Source: JAGDZR01 sp049115695
Lineage (GTDB): Bacteria; Bacteroidota; Bacteroidia; Cytophagales; Cyclobacteriaceae
Assembly (NCBI GenBank): GCA_049115695.1
Contig: JAGDZR010000011.1
Location: 1 to 64,000 of the forward strand
DNA length: 64,000 nt
Direction of reading: 5' to 3'
Shown: in pieces, positions 8,607 to 17,894 of the stretch
Layout: every line of letters starts with the position of its first letter
Numbering within the stretch: position 1 is the first letter of the stretch
Position numbers and translations under genes: made by a program
The notes under the pieces: model-generated
Database searches by the model: none
What the model was told of the DNA's origin: nothing
The model's input: the letters and a program-made list of their open reading frames with translations, nothing else

Positions 8607-9395
8607 TTAAAATCTGTTGGCATTTCTCTGCCAGTATTTCAACATGATAAAAGCAATCAACATCCCTCCCAGGTGTGCCAAGTGGGCAACATTGTCTCCT
8701 GGAGAGCGATTCAACTCCGAATATATTTCAAACATCGCATATGCAAATACTACATACTTTGCTTTCACGGGGATAGCAAAATAAAGATACAAAGTAGTGT
8801 TAGGGAATAACATGGCAAATGCCATTAGTATCCCAAAAACAGCTCCAGATGCACCTACCATTGGGATGTTTGAGAAAACATAAAAAATCTCCTCGACAAA
8901 TTGTTTGGACTGCATGATCAGCTGCTCACTATTCGGATTGTCATAGTACTCATCAGCAAAGTCATTGAGATAGGTAATGCCATTTGAGTACGATGCATGA
9001 TCCAAAATAAACAACTTGAAGTCCTCTGGATTCGGGTCAGCAACATACGCCTCCATGTCATTTTTCAAAGACAATTTTTCTGCAAAATCCACAGCACCGA
9101 ATAAAATACCTGCACCAATACCACAAACCAGATAAAAGGTCAAGAATCGCTTGGGCCCCCAGATTTGCTCCAGCATTGGTCCGAAAATTAACACCGCAAA
9201 CATATTTCCGAACAGGTGGCCAAATCCTCCATGAATCCACATGTAGGTTAAAAATTGAAAAATCTGAAATTCCTCGGCAAAGACTACTCTAAGTCCAAAG
9301 ATTTCAGACAGGTTCAAGCTCATCATCGATTGCAACACAAAAACAACCAGATTGATTATCAGGATGTTTTTGACCATAGGTGTAAATCGAAACAT
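8607..9395 (-). CDS. Rhomboid family intramembrane serine protease (2)
   Basis: 262 residues. The catalytic serine lies in GASGAVFGIL, the histidine in HLAHLGGMLIAF, and the upstream WIHGGFGHLFGNMFAVLIFG segment gives the H-x3-N site. Between helices 2 and 3 there is an acidic, tyrosine-rich insertion of about 60 residues (YVADPNPEDFKLF ... YYDNPNSEQL) absent from the neighbouring rhomboid, which would form an extramembrane loop. It lies six bases after mutL and before a second rhomboid, in one operon. Confidence 0.93.
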   Translation of the reverse strand: MFRFTPMVKNILIINLVVFVLQSMMSLNLSEIFGLRVVFAEEFQIFQFLTYMWIHGGFGHLFGNMFAVLIFGPMLEQIWGPKRFLTFYLVCGIGAGILFGAVDFAEKLSLKNDMEAYVADPNPEDFKLFILDHASYSNGITYLNDFADEYYDNPNSEQLIMQSKQFVEEIFYVFSNIPMVGASGAVFGILMAFAMLFPNTTLYLYFAIPVKAKYVVFAYAMFEIYSELNRSPGDNVAHLAHLGGMLIAFIMLKYWQRNANRF

Positions 9396-9401
9396 TTAAG
9401 A

Positions 9402-11240
9402 TCAGTTAAGTAAGGATGCTATTTTGTCAAGGCTCAAAACTACAAAAGTTGGATTACCATCCGGCGCAAAATTTGGCTGTTCGCAAGTAAACAACTCTTC
9501 AATCAATAAATCCGCCTCCTGCGAGGAAAGATACTGAGATTGTCTTGAGGCTGTTCGCTTGGCCATTGCTCGTGTCAGGTTTTCTTTTGTATCTACTTCC
9601 AAGACGGATTTATTGAGTTTAAATTGTTCAAGAAGGCCTTCAAATACATCTTTTTCTGAAGCATTTGCCAGCTCAGGGGGCACACCATTGATAACAATGC
9701 TTTGTTTGCCAAATTCTTCAAAGTCAAATCCCAGCTGATTGATTTCATCTTTCATTCCTAATACGAGTGCCATATCCGAAGGATTCAATTCTATTTGCTG
9801 CGGGAACATTACCTGCTGTGACAATCCTTTTTGCCCGACTATTCGTTTTTGGTAACGTTCAAAAAAAATGCGCTCGTAAACGGCCTTTTGATGAAAAAGA
9901 ACCATCCCACTTTTTACTTGTCGGATTAAGAATCTTCCGTGAATATTGAGGGTATGTTTTCTGGATAAATCATCCATTCCATCAGCCCCTGGATCACCCA
10001 TACGACTTTTGACTGTTACTGTTTGGGATGACAAATCAGCCCGCTCAATTTCTTCTTTTGCCCGCTCACGGTTAGCCAGATCTTCATTATCAGCCGACTG
10101 ATAAAGTAACTCCCAGTTTTTGGCATTCGGTCGATCAACTGATTTAAATTGAACATAATCCTTATCCACATAACCTTCCCGACGATCCTCGCGCTTTGGC
10201 ATGTATTGGTCAAAATTCACATCCGTGCCGAAATCCAGACTGGGTGAGACGTTAAAAGCCGCCAGTGACTGCTTTACCGCAGCAGAAACCACACCGTACA
10301 AAAGTCGGTCATCATCGAACTTCACCTCAGTCTTTGTGGGGTGCACATTGATGTCTACATGCTTAGGGTCCATGTCAATAAAAAGCACGTAGAAAGGATG
10401 ATGGTCTGTAGCCAGCATGCCTTCAAAAGCGGTAGTAACTGCGTGATTCAGATATGGATTCTTGATGAATCGATTGTTGATAAAGAAAAACTGTTCACCT
10501 CTGGTCTTTTTTGCAAATTCAGGTCTTCCAATGAAACCTGTCACCCTTACTGACGGTGTTTCCTCATTGCACTGGATAAGCTGCTTCTGATAGTTTTTCC
10601 CAAAAAGTTGAACAATGCGCTTACTCAGGTTACCCTCATCCAATCGAAACAATTCCTGATCGTTGTGCTTCATGGAAAACTTAATGTCCGAATTGGCTAG
10701 TGACACGCGTTGAAACTCGTCATTGATATGACGAAGCTCTACAGGGTTGGACTTCAGAAAATTTCTTCGTGCTGGAATATTGTAGAAAATGTTTTTAACC
10801 GAAATCGACGTTCCCGGCTTACATTGAATGGGCTCTTGCTTTTTCACTTCTGATGCCTCAATGATCAGGTGGTTCCCAAGATCATCCTCCTTCCTCATGG
10901 TCTTTAATTCCACCTGAGCAATAGCTGCAATGGAAGCCAACGCTTCACCTCTAAAACCCATCGAACGGATTTTAAAAAGATCTTCTGCCTTCTGGATTTT
11001 TGAAGTAGCATGTCGCTCAAAGCTCATCCTTGCATCCGTTCCACTCATGCCCTTCCCATCATCAATGACCTGAACAAGGTTTTTCCCGGCATCCTTAATG
11101 GATAGGAATATACTGGTTGCTCCTGCGTCAATACTATTCTCGAGCAATTCTTTCACAACAGATGCTGGCCGCTGAACTACTTCTCCTGCAGCAATTTGAT
11201 TAGCTATGCTATCAGGTAATAATCGAATGACATCTTTCAT
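9402..11240 (-). CDS. mutL: DNA mismatch repair protein MutL
   Basis: 612 residues. The N-terminal GHKL ATPase half is intact (IANQIAAGEVVQRPASVVKE, ENSIDAGAT, DDGKGM, MGFRGEALASIA). MutL links mismatch recognition by MutS to downstream repair. The C-terminal dimerisation half (from about residue 430) has lost the endonuclease metal-site motifs: the DQHA-x2-E-x4-E site reads HQKAVYERIFFE and the usual CPHGRPT reads APDGNPT, so nicking activity is unlikely. Length is normal. It is second in an operon: its start directly abuts the stop of the small membrane protein gene, and two rhomboid genes follow. Confidence 0.96.
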   Translation of the reverse strand: MKDVIRLLPDSIANQIAAGEVVQRPASVVKELLENSIDAGATSIFLSIKDAGKNLVQVIDDGKGMSGTDARMSFERHATSKIQKAEDLFKIRSMGFRGEALASIAAIAQVELKTMRKEDDLGNHLIIEASEVKKQEPIQCKPGTSISVKNIFYNIPARRNFLKSNPVELRHINDEFQRVSLANSDIKFSMKHNDQELFRLDEGNLSKRIVQLFGKNYQKQLIQCNEETPSVRVTGFIGRPEFAKKTRGEQFFFINNRFIKNPYLNHAVTTAFEGMLATDHHPFYVLFIDMDPKHVDINVHPTKTEVKFDDDRLLYGVVSAAVKQSLAAFNVSPSLDFGTDVNFDQYMPKREDRREGYVDKDYVQFKSVDRPNAKNWELLYQSADNEDLANRERAKEEIERADLSSQTVTVKSRMGDPGADGMDDLSRKHTLNIHGRFLIRQVKSGMVLFHQKAVYERIFFERYQKRIVGQKGLSQQVMFPQQIELNPSDMALVLGMKDEINQLGFDFEEFGKQSIVINGVPPELANASEKDVFEGLLEQFKLNKSVLEVDTKENLTRAMAKRTASRQSQYLSSQEADLLIEELFTCEQPNFAPDGNPTFVVLSLDKIASLLN

Positions 11241-11582
11241 CTATTCAGCTCTTCTCTTCGGTTTGCGTAACCTAAAGTACAAATAGATTGGAACTGCCAA
11301 CCAAAGTACCTGGAAAATAGCATTGCCATAAAACAACCAACCTATCACCAACGAACCGAGTATTGCAGCGATAAAAAGCTGTAGTAAACTGGCATTTGGC
11401 GCCTTTATATTTCGCCTTTCAAACGCAATTTTACCTGGCTTGTAATCCTCATCCCCTGTTTCCATTTGACGCTTAATCATGCGGGTACGTTCCTCTATTT
11501 CCTCCTTGATCGGATCATAGTGTCTAGCTTCGAAAGTGAAACGTTTATTTCTCGGAAGTTTAATAAATGATGGAAATCTCAT
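11241..11582 (-). CDS. Small basic membrane protein upstream of mutL
   Basis: 113 residues: a basic, cytoplasmic N-terminal half (RNKRFTFEARHYDPIKEEIEE) and two membrane helices at about 62-100, ending in an RLRKPKRR tail. Similar small proteins next to mutL in Bacteroidota are sometimes labelled riboflavin synthase beta subunit; nothing here supports that enzyme (no lumazine-synthase fold residues, and it is a membrane protein). First gene of the mutL-rhomboid operon. Function unknown. Confidence 0.8.
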   Translation of the reverse strand: MRFPSFIKLPRNKRFTFEARHYDPIKEEIEERTRMIKRQMETGDEDYKPGKIAFERRNIKAPNASLLQLFIAAILGSLVIGWLFYGNAIFQVLWLAVPIYLYFRLRKPKRRAE

Positions 11583-11669
11583 GAAAAACGCTTAATATTC
11601 AGCTTTGATAAACGCATGAAAGCCAGCTTTCTGAACGTTAAACCACCAAATTTAGTTCAATTCTATGGA

Positions 11670-14027
11670 ATGCAGGTGGTAAAACAAATATTGACTTTAG
11701 CACTAATTATTTCGGCGCAATTTGCGATTGGATCTGTCGAAAATAGGGCGGATAGCGCCTATTCGATCATGGATAATCAGCAGCGAATCAGCCAATTGAT
11801 TTGGGTTGATGAGCATGTTTCAGCTGAGGCCCTGCAGGCAATTGATTTCAATTTTGGCGGGGTTTATCATACGGATGAATTCATAACTCGTGGCGCCAAT
11901 AATCAACTCCATGCTTTCCAGCTTACTGACCAACTCATTTCTTCTGATAAGCCACTACCATCATTGGCCACACTATCTACAATTAGGGACAATGATCTAT
12001 TCAATGAATATTGCCAAATATTAAGACAATCCGGAAAGCACAACGGGTATCACTATCTGGTGTTGCCTGAACTAAAAGGAGATCAGTCCTATCTGTCAAC
12101 TACACTTGAACGAATTAAGTCATTTGATAGCCTCTACTTCATTATGATGAGCGATCTTGATTTTGAACCACCAACCAAAAGAAAAGAATTCTACCAAACC
12201 ATCGGAGACGGAAAAGCGGTTGTCTTGGCCAACAATAATCTTCTTGATTACGGCAGAGCCTTGAAAAAAATACCAAAAGATGTTAACGACATCAAACCGC
12301 TCATTCTCGCTCATTTAAAAACATTGGTTGAGACAAGGCATTTGGAAGAGCCGGTGGTAACACCCTCTTTTTTATTTGAATTATGGACACAATCTATTGT
12401 CCCACTACAATCAAATAAAAATATTCTTCCCCTAAAAACCGATACCGTTGGTATTTGGGTAAGTCGTGAATCGAGTGCCTTAAAGACTGAGATAGGGAAA
12501 TACTTCTCGTCTACGCTAAATCTCAAATACGACAATATCCCTCATGGCATTCCAGTGATCATTGATGCACGAAGCAACCCCATTGACGCACTGGAATATG
12601 CCCTGGCTTTCCAGGCATTCAATCCGATCATATGGATTGGTGAAACCAAGGAAATCACCAATGTCAATGCAGCCGCCATCCTGTGCATGAATGAGCAAAA
12701 TGAATTGCATAACAGAATCATACCTGAAATGCTCGTAGGTGCACATCCAATTTCCGGGAAAAATGTAAAGCCGCTTCCCCCTTATTTAACAGACTACCTG
12801 AATGATCCCATTGTAGGACAAAAGATTTTGGGATTTGCCGAACCTGAATGGGTAGGCTCTAAATCAAATTGGCTGGACTCCATAGATGCAATTGCCACCG
12901 AAATGATCAACAAAGGCGCAAGCCCTGGAGGACAAGTGCTAATCGCCAGACAAGGAAAGATCATCTATAACAAGGCATTTGGGTACCTGACCTATGACAG
13001 TTTAATCAAAGTTCATCCGCATACCCTGTATGACCTGGCTTCATTAACCAAAACCACCTCAACATTATTGGCCATTATGAAATTGGTTGAAAACAACCAA
13101 CTACATCTAGATAGCTCGATTGCATATTATCATCCTGCCTATAAGACAACCAACAAGAGTCATATTACCATAAGACAGCTTTTGGCGCATCAGTCCGGAA
13201 TCCAAACGTATATCCCATTTTGGAAACGCTCGCTCAACGGCGACATGATGGAAACCTTTTATTATCGCTCTACGACTGATAAAGATGAGGACAACCGTTC
13301 TTATGGCTATGAACCACATCCGGTCATGAGAGACAGTCTCGAAAGCTGGATCAGAGCATCTTCCTTAAGAGATCAGTCCAATCCAAAATACCGGTATAGT
13401 GATATCGGCTTCATGATGCTTCATCAGTTGGTGGAAGAAGTAACTCAAAAAACTTTTGATGATTTTCTCTTCGATGAATTTTACGGACCACTTGGATTAG
13501 ATCGAACACACTTTAATCCACTGAACAAGGGTTTTGAAATTTACGAAATCGCACCTACAGAATATGACTACTACTTACGAGAAGAACAAGTATGGGGTAA
13601 TGTCCATGATCGAAATGCGGTTGTTTTTGGTGGCGTAGCAGGGCATGCAGGCCTGTTTTCAACAGCCAAAGACCTTGCCACGCTCATGCAAATGATTGTC
13701 CAGAATGGCTATTATGGAGGAAAGAGATACTTGAAACCCGAGACGATCAACTACTTCAATCAGCAATATTTTGCTCGAAACAGACGAGGGCTTGGATGGG
13801 ACAAACCAGGAAATTACAATCCCAACATTTCAAAGAATGCTAGTAAGTCCAGCTTCGGCCATACCGGATTTACAGGAACGATGGTTTGGGCAGATCCTAA
13901 AGAAGACTTGGTCTACATCTTTTTATCCAACAGAATATTTCCTGATAGCAGGAACAATAAACTAATCACCCTTGATATAAGAAGGCGTATACACGACATG
14001 GTGTATAGATCGCTCATGGAATATTAA
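11670..14027 (+). CDS. Beta-lactamase-type serine hydrolase with a decayed GH3-like N-terminal module
   Basis: 785 residues from the start preferred here. A longer frame opens at 11616, but the Met at 11670 (MQVVKQILTLALIISAQFA) begins a clean signal peptide. The C-terminal domain (about 430-785) is a class C beta-lactamase/PBP-like serine hydrolase: SLTK (S-x-x-K nucleophile motif), YSD in place of YxN, and HTGFTGT. Many Bacteroidota carry a fusion of GH3 (NagZ-like) to this hydrolase of near 1000 residues. Here the first about 420 residues keep fragments of that architecture (RISQLIWV, FNFGGVYHTDEF, SIVPLQSNKNILPLK) but lack the GH3 catalytic motifs and are much shortened. Probably a periplasmic or outer-membrane peptidoglycan- or peptide-related esterase/peptidase; substrate unknown. 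Confidence 0.88.
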   Translation: MQVVKQILTLALIISAQFAIGSVENRADSAYSIMDNQQRISQLIWVDEHVSAEALQAIDFNFGGVYHTDEFITRGANNQLHAFQLTDQLISSDKPLPSLATLSTIRDNDLFNEYCQILRQSGKHNGYHYLVLPELKGDQSYLSTTLERIKSFDSLYFIMMSDLDFEPPTKRKEFYQTIGDGKAVVLANNNLLDYGRALKKIPKDVNDIKPLILAHLKTLVETRHLEEPVVTPSFLFELWTQSIVPLQSNKNILPLKTDTVGIWVSRESSALKTEIGKYFSSTLNLKYDNIPHGIPVIIDARSNPIDALEYALAFQAFNPIIWIGETKEITNVNAAAILCMNEQNELHNRIIPEMLVGAHPISGKNVKPLPPYLTDYLNDPIVGQKILGFAEPEWVGSKSNWLDSIDAIATEMINKGASPGGQVLIARQGKIIYNKAFGYLTYDSLIKVHPHTLYDLASLTKTTSTLLAIMKLVENNQLHLDSSIAYYHPAYKTTNKSHITIRQLLAHQSGIQTYIPFWKRSLNGDMMETFYYRSTTDKDEDNRSYGYEPHPVMRDSLESWIRASSLRDQSNPKYRYSDIGFMMLHQLVEEVTQKTFDDFLFDEFYGPLGLDRTHFNPLNKGFEIYEIAPTEYDYYLREEQVWGNVHDRNAVVFGGVAGHAGLFSTAKDLATLMQMIVQNGYYGGKRYLKPETINYFNQQYFARNRRGLGWDKPGNYNPNISKNASKSSFGHTGFTGTMVWADPKEDLVYIFLSNRIFPDSRNNKLITLDIRRRIHDMVYRSLMEY

Positions 14028-14049
14028 TTCCGTCTGGGAACAATTATCT

Positions 14050-14057
14050 AATCTTTG
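14050..14057 (+). promoter_or_regulatory. -7 box for bshA
   Basis: AATCTTTG matches TAnnTTTG at seven of eight positions, 19 bases before the ATG at 14077. It would drive bshA and possibly the VWA/AAA+ pair behind it. Confidence 0.4.
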
Positions 14058-14076
14058 CAGTTTAAGGGATTACAAG

Positions 14077-15216
14077 ATGAAAATAGGAATAGTATGTTAT
14101 CCTACCTACGGTGGGAGTGGAGTTGTTGCAACAGAATTAGGAAAGGCACTTGCCAAGGAGGGTCATGAGGTACACTTTATCACGTATTCACAGCCTACTA
14201 GATTAGATTTCTTTTCTGAAAACCTTTTTTACCATGAGGTATCATTGAAGAATTATCCGTTATTCGATTATCCTCCCTACGAAATTGCATTGGCCAGTCG
14301 AATGGTGGATGTCGTAGAACATGAGAATTTGGATATTCTACACGTACACTATGCGATACCTCATGCATCGGCAGCTCACCTTGCCAAACAAATTCTTGCA
14401 ACCAAGGGCATTGTGGTGCCGTTTGTGACTACCCTTCATGGCACAGACATAACACTTGTGGGCAAGGAAGCGACCTATGAGCCGGTTGTCACGTTTTCAA
14501 TCAACCAGTCAGATGGCGTAACTGCCGTGTCGGCAGATTTGAAAAAGGATACACTGGATCATTTCAATATCACCAGAGAGATTGATGTAATCCCCAACTT
14601 CATAGACCTCACCAGATTCCAAAAGCAGAAAAAAGACCACTTCAAACTGGCAATCTGTCCTAATGATGAAAAATTGCTCGTACACACTTCCAATTTCAGG
14701 AAGGTAAAACGCGTAGAAGACGTCTTGGCTGTGTTTAAAAAAATACGGCCGTTAGTTCCTGCCAAATTGCTTCTGGTTGGAGATGGTCCTGAGCGGTCTC
14801 ATATGGAGGACATTTGTCGCAATGGCCCATACTGCGATGATGTTCGATTCCTTGGGAAATTAGATCAAATAGAAGAGGTCTTATCAGTTAGTGACCTTTT
14901 TCTAATGACTTCAGAAAAAGAAAGTTTTGGTCTCGCCGCTTTAGAAGCAATGGCCTGTGAGGTACCTGTCGTTTCGTCAAATGCCGGCGGTCTGCCTGAA
15001 CTCAACATCGACGGACAATCAGGACGAGTATGTGAGGTTGGTGATGTAGACGAAATGGCGAAAGCAGCCATACACATACTCGATGATAAAAATCTGGCTT
15101 CCTTCAAAACGGGAGCACTAAATCGTGCCAAGGATTTTGACGTGAGTGTAATCCTGCCACTATATGAGCAGATGTACGAAAAAGTACTCGCCAAAATCAA
15201 AACAACGGTCGGTTAG
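14077..15216 (+). CDS. bshA: N-acetyl-alpha-D-glucosaminyl L-malate synthase BshA
   Basis: 379-residue GT4-family glycosyltransferase catalysing the first step of bacillithiol synthesis, joining UDP-GlcNAc and L-malate. The N-terminal KIGIVCYPTYGGSGVVATEL loop, THLHGTDIT-type segment (VTTLHGTDITLVG), the HTSNFRKVKRVED motif and the E-x7-E nucleotide-sugar site (EKESFGLAALEAMACEVPVV) are all family-specific. Length is typical. The next gene starts immediately after its stop codon, so it may be co-transcribed with the VWA and AAA+ genes. Confidence 0.96.
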   Translation: MKIGIVCYPTYGGSGVVATELGKALAKEGHEVHFITYSQPTRLDFFSENLFYHEVSLKNYPLFDYPPYEIALASRMVDVVEHENLDILHVHYAIPHASAAHLAKQILATKGIVVPFVTTLHGTDITLVGKEATYEPVVTFSINQSDGVTAVSADLKKDTLDHFNITREIDVIPNFIDLTRFQKQKKDHFKLAICPNDEKLLVHTSNFRKVKRVEDVLAVFKKIRPLVPAKLLLVGDGPERSHMEDICRNGPYCDDVRFLGKLDQIEEVLSVSDLFLMTSEKESFGLAALEAMACEVPVVSSNAGGLPELNIDGQSGRVCEVGDVDEMAKAAIHILDDKNLASFKTGALNRAKDFDVSVILPLYEQMYEKVLAKIKTTVG

Positions 15217-16314
15217 ATGATAGGCCATCGCTTCACTGAATTCATTCCAGATAAGGATCCTAATCAATCCGCATTTGATAATTTGTTGAATGTGTTTTTG
15301 CAATTGATGGTCATGACCTCCGGTGAGGTATCAGAAGCATTGAGTTGGCTGACAAACCTTGATAACAAATACAACCTGAGTACATCAGATTATGGTATTG
15401 GGGACTTCATCGATGAACTCAAAGACAAAGGGTACATAACGGACAACACCCCGGACGGAACTTTCAAAATCACTGCCAAGTCTGAACAGCAGATCAGAAA
15501 AAGTGCGCTCGAAGAGATATTTGGCAAGCTTAAGAAATCTGGGAAAGGGAATCATAAAACAAATCATAGTGGGCAAGGTGACGAGTTGAGTACCGACTAT
15601 CGTGATTTTCAATTTGGAGATTCTCCCGATCAAATTGCTATGACCGAAAGCTTAAGAAACGCCCAGGTAAATCATGGATTTGACAGTTTTATGCTTACGG
15701 AAGGCGATCTCGAAATTCAGGACCGAGAGTATAAAACCCAAACAAGCACTGTGTTGATGATAGACATCAGTCACAGCATGATCCTATATGGTGAGGACCG
15801 TATCACTCCAGCCAAAAAAGTGGCAATGGCGCTTGCTGAATTGATCACCAAAAAATATCCTAAGGATACACTGGACATTATTGTCTTTGGGAATGATGCC
15901 TGGCAAATTGCCATCAAAGATTTACCCTATCTTCAGGTTGGACCTTATCATACCAACACAATCGCTGGTCTCGAGTTAGCTATGGACCTACTTAGGAAGA
16001 GAAAAAATCGAAACAAGCAGATTTTTATGATTACTGATGGCAAGCCAACATGTATGAAAGTAGGGATCAAGTACTACAAGAATAGTTTTGGGCTGGATCC
16101 AAAGATTATCAACAAGACCATGAATCTGGCTCAGCAATGTAGGAGGTTACACATTCCGGTTACAACATTTATGATTGCATCAGATCCTTACCTCAAGCAG
16201 TTTGTTCAGGATTTTACTGAAGCCAACAGTGGCAATGCCTATTACAGTGACTTAAATGGGTTAGGCAACCTAATTTTTGAAGACTATAAAAGAAATAGAA
16301 GAAAGAACTTCTAG
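15217..16314 (+). CDS. VWA domain protein (partner of the following AAA+ ATPase)
   Basis: 365 residues. The C-terminal half (about 175-360) is a von Willebrand factor A domain with an intact MIDAS: DISHS (D183, S185, S187), the HTNTIAGL threonine and the ITDGKPTC aspartate. The N-terminal half is helical and charged. Such VWA proteins work with MoxR/ChlI-type AAA+ ATPases as metal-dependent chaperones, like ChlD of Mg-chelatase. The start follows the bshA stop without a gap and the ATPase starts two bases after its stop, so the pair is surely co-expressed. The client protein is unknown. Confidence 0.88.
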   Translation: MIGHRFTEFIPDKDPNQSAFDNLLNVFLQLMVMTSGEVSEALSWLTNLDNKYNLSTSDYGIGDFIDELKDKGYITDNTPDGTFKITAKSEQQIRKSALEEIFGKLKKSGKGNHKTNHSGQGDELSTDYRDFQFGDSPDQIAMTESLRNAQVNHGFDSFMLTEGDLEIQDREYKTQTSTVLMIDISHSMILYGEDRITPAKKVAMALAELITKKYPKDTLDIIVFGNDAWQIAIKDLPYLQVGPYHTNTIAGLELAMDLLRKRKNRNKQIFMITDGKPTCMKVGIKYYKNSFGLDPKIINKTMNLAQQCRRLHIPVTTFMIASDPYLKQFVQDFTEANSGNAYYSDLNGLGNLIFEDYKRNRRKNF

Positions 16315-16316
16315 TT

Positions 16317-17834
16317 ATGAATTATCAGGATATCCCCACGGACAAATTAAATCAAATCCACACCCTTGGTGAGCTGAGGGCAACTGGCTATGAACCCAGA
16401 AGTATTAAGGATGAGCTCAGAGAAAATCTAATTCAGGCACTCAAATCAGGTAAGAAAATATTTGAAGGCATCTGGGGGTACGAGGATACGGTAATTCCTG
16501 AAATCGAACGTGCCATTCTGGCTAAACACAACATCAACTTTTTAGGACTGAGAGGTCAGGCTAAAACCAGAATCGCCAGAATGATGACCGATTTATTGGA
16601 TGAGTTAATTCCAGTAGTCAAAAATGCACCACTCAATGATGATCCGCTTGCGCCTATTTCCAGGTACGCATTGGACCAAATTGAAGAACACGGCGATCAA
16701 ACACCTATTTCCTGGATGCACAGATCCGATCGATATACGGAAAAACTTGCCACTCCTGATGTTTCGATTGCCGATCTGATTGGAGATGTTGACCCTATCA
16801 AGGCAGCTAGTCTCAAATTGCCCTACTCCGACGAGAGAGTGATTCATTACGGCTTGATCCCGCGATCACATCGTAGCATATTTGTCATCAATGAATTACC
16901 CGACTTGCAAGCCAGAATACAAGTAGCGCTATTCAATATTCTTCAGGAGGGAGACATTCAAATCAGAGGCTTCAAACTAAGACTACCGCTTGATATACAA
17001 TTTGTGTTTACAGCCAATCCTGAAGACTATACCAACAGAGGCAGCATTGTAACACCACTGAAGGACAGAATTGATAGTCAAATCATCACGCATTATCCCA
17101 AGTCAATTGCTATTGGGAAAAAGATTACGCAACAAGAAGCAAGCCTTGAAAAAGCTCAAGTAGCAGCGGTAAATAGTTATGAAATCGCCCATGATCTGAT
17201 TGAACAGATTGCACTTGAAGCACGTGAAAGCGAATATGTGGACGCAAAAAGCGGTGTTTCTGCCCGGCTCACTATTTCTGCCTATGAAAACCTCATCAGC
17301 ACAGCGGAAAGACGCGCACTAATCAATGGTTCTGGCAAAGCCATCGTAAGAGTCTCTGATTTCCAGGGCGTGATACCGTCTATCACCGGCAAGGTAGAAC
17401 TAGTCTACGAAGGTGAACAGGAAGGCGCAGGTATTGTGGCTCAAAACCTGATCGGAAAAGCGATCAGGACTCAATTCACTTCATATTTCCCTGATCCTGA
17501 AGAAATCAGGAAGAAAAAAGATCCTAACAGCCCGTACAAAGCAATAACAGATTGGTTTGGTGATGGGAATATGATAGACCTCCTTCATGATGCTACAGAC
17601 AAGGAATATGCTGAAGTATTGCTGAGTGTTCCTGGCCTAAAGAAACTCGTTGAGCGCAAATACAAGAAAGAAAATATTCAATATCAATACTTTCTCATGG
17701 AGTTAGCCCTCTATGGGCTGGCCGAATACAGCATGTTGAGCAAGCGTTCTCTGGAAAAAGGCATGCAGTTCAAGGATCTGATGAGTAGCATGTTTGATTT
17801 GGAGAGAGACTTTGGGGAAGATTTTGATCAATAG
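16317..17834 (+). CDS. ChlI/MoxR-type AAA+ ATPase
   Basis: 505 residues. Walker A is GLRGQAKT (77-84); the Walker B segment reads IFVINELPDL, with Asn192 where Asp is normal and Glu193 retained; a sensor-1-like FVFTANPEDYTNRG and an arginine-finger-type LKDRIDSQI follow. The overall order matches Mg-chelatase subunit I-like ATPases of Bacteroidota, often annotated as magnesium chelatase although no chlorophyll pathway is present. With the VWA protein encoded just upstream it probably forms a chaperone that remodels or inserts cofactors into an unidentified client (inference). Confidence 0.88.
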   Translation: MNYQDIPTDKLNQIHTLGELRATGYEPRSIKDELRENLIQALKSGKKIFEGIWGYEDTVIPEIERAILAKHNINFLGLRGQAKTRIARMMTDLLDELIPVVKNAPLNDDPLAPISRYALDQIEEHGDQTPISWMHRSDRYTEKLATPDVSIADLIGDVDPIKAASLKLPYSDERVIHYGLIPRSHRSIFVINELPDLQARIQVALFNILQEGDIQIRGFKLRLPLDIQFVFTANPEDYTNRGSIVTPLKDRIDSQIITHYPKSIAIGKKITQQEASLEKAQVAAVNSYEIAHDLIEQIALEARESEYVDAKSGVSARLTISAYENLISTAERRALINGSGKAIVRVSDFQGVIPSITGKVELVYEGEQEGAGIVAQNLIGKAIRTQFTSYFPDPEEIRKKKDPNSPYKAITDWFGDGNMIDLLHDATDKEYAEVLLSVPGLKKLVERKYKKENIQYQYFLMELALYGLAEYSMLSKRSLEKGMQFKDLMSSMFDLERDFGEDFDQ

Positions 17835-17894
17835 CGAAGATCCCGGCAATGACTCCAGTAAATTGAATTATTGGTTGGTTTAGTCAAATGATTG

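Noticed and set aside
11241..11582. Riboflavin synthase beta subunit
   Set aside because: The label is sometimes attached to the small gene next to mutL, but the protein has two membrane helices and no lumazine-synthase features.
16317..17834. Magnesium chelatase of chlorophyll synthesis
   Set aside because: Only the general ChlI-like ATPase fold is shared; no other pathway gene is present and Walker B is altered.
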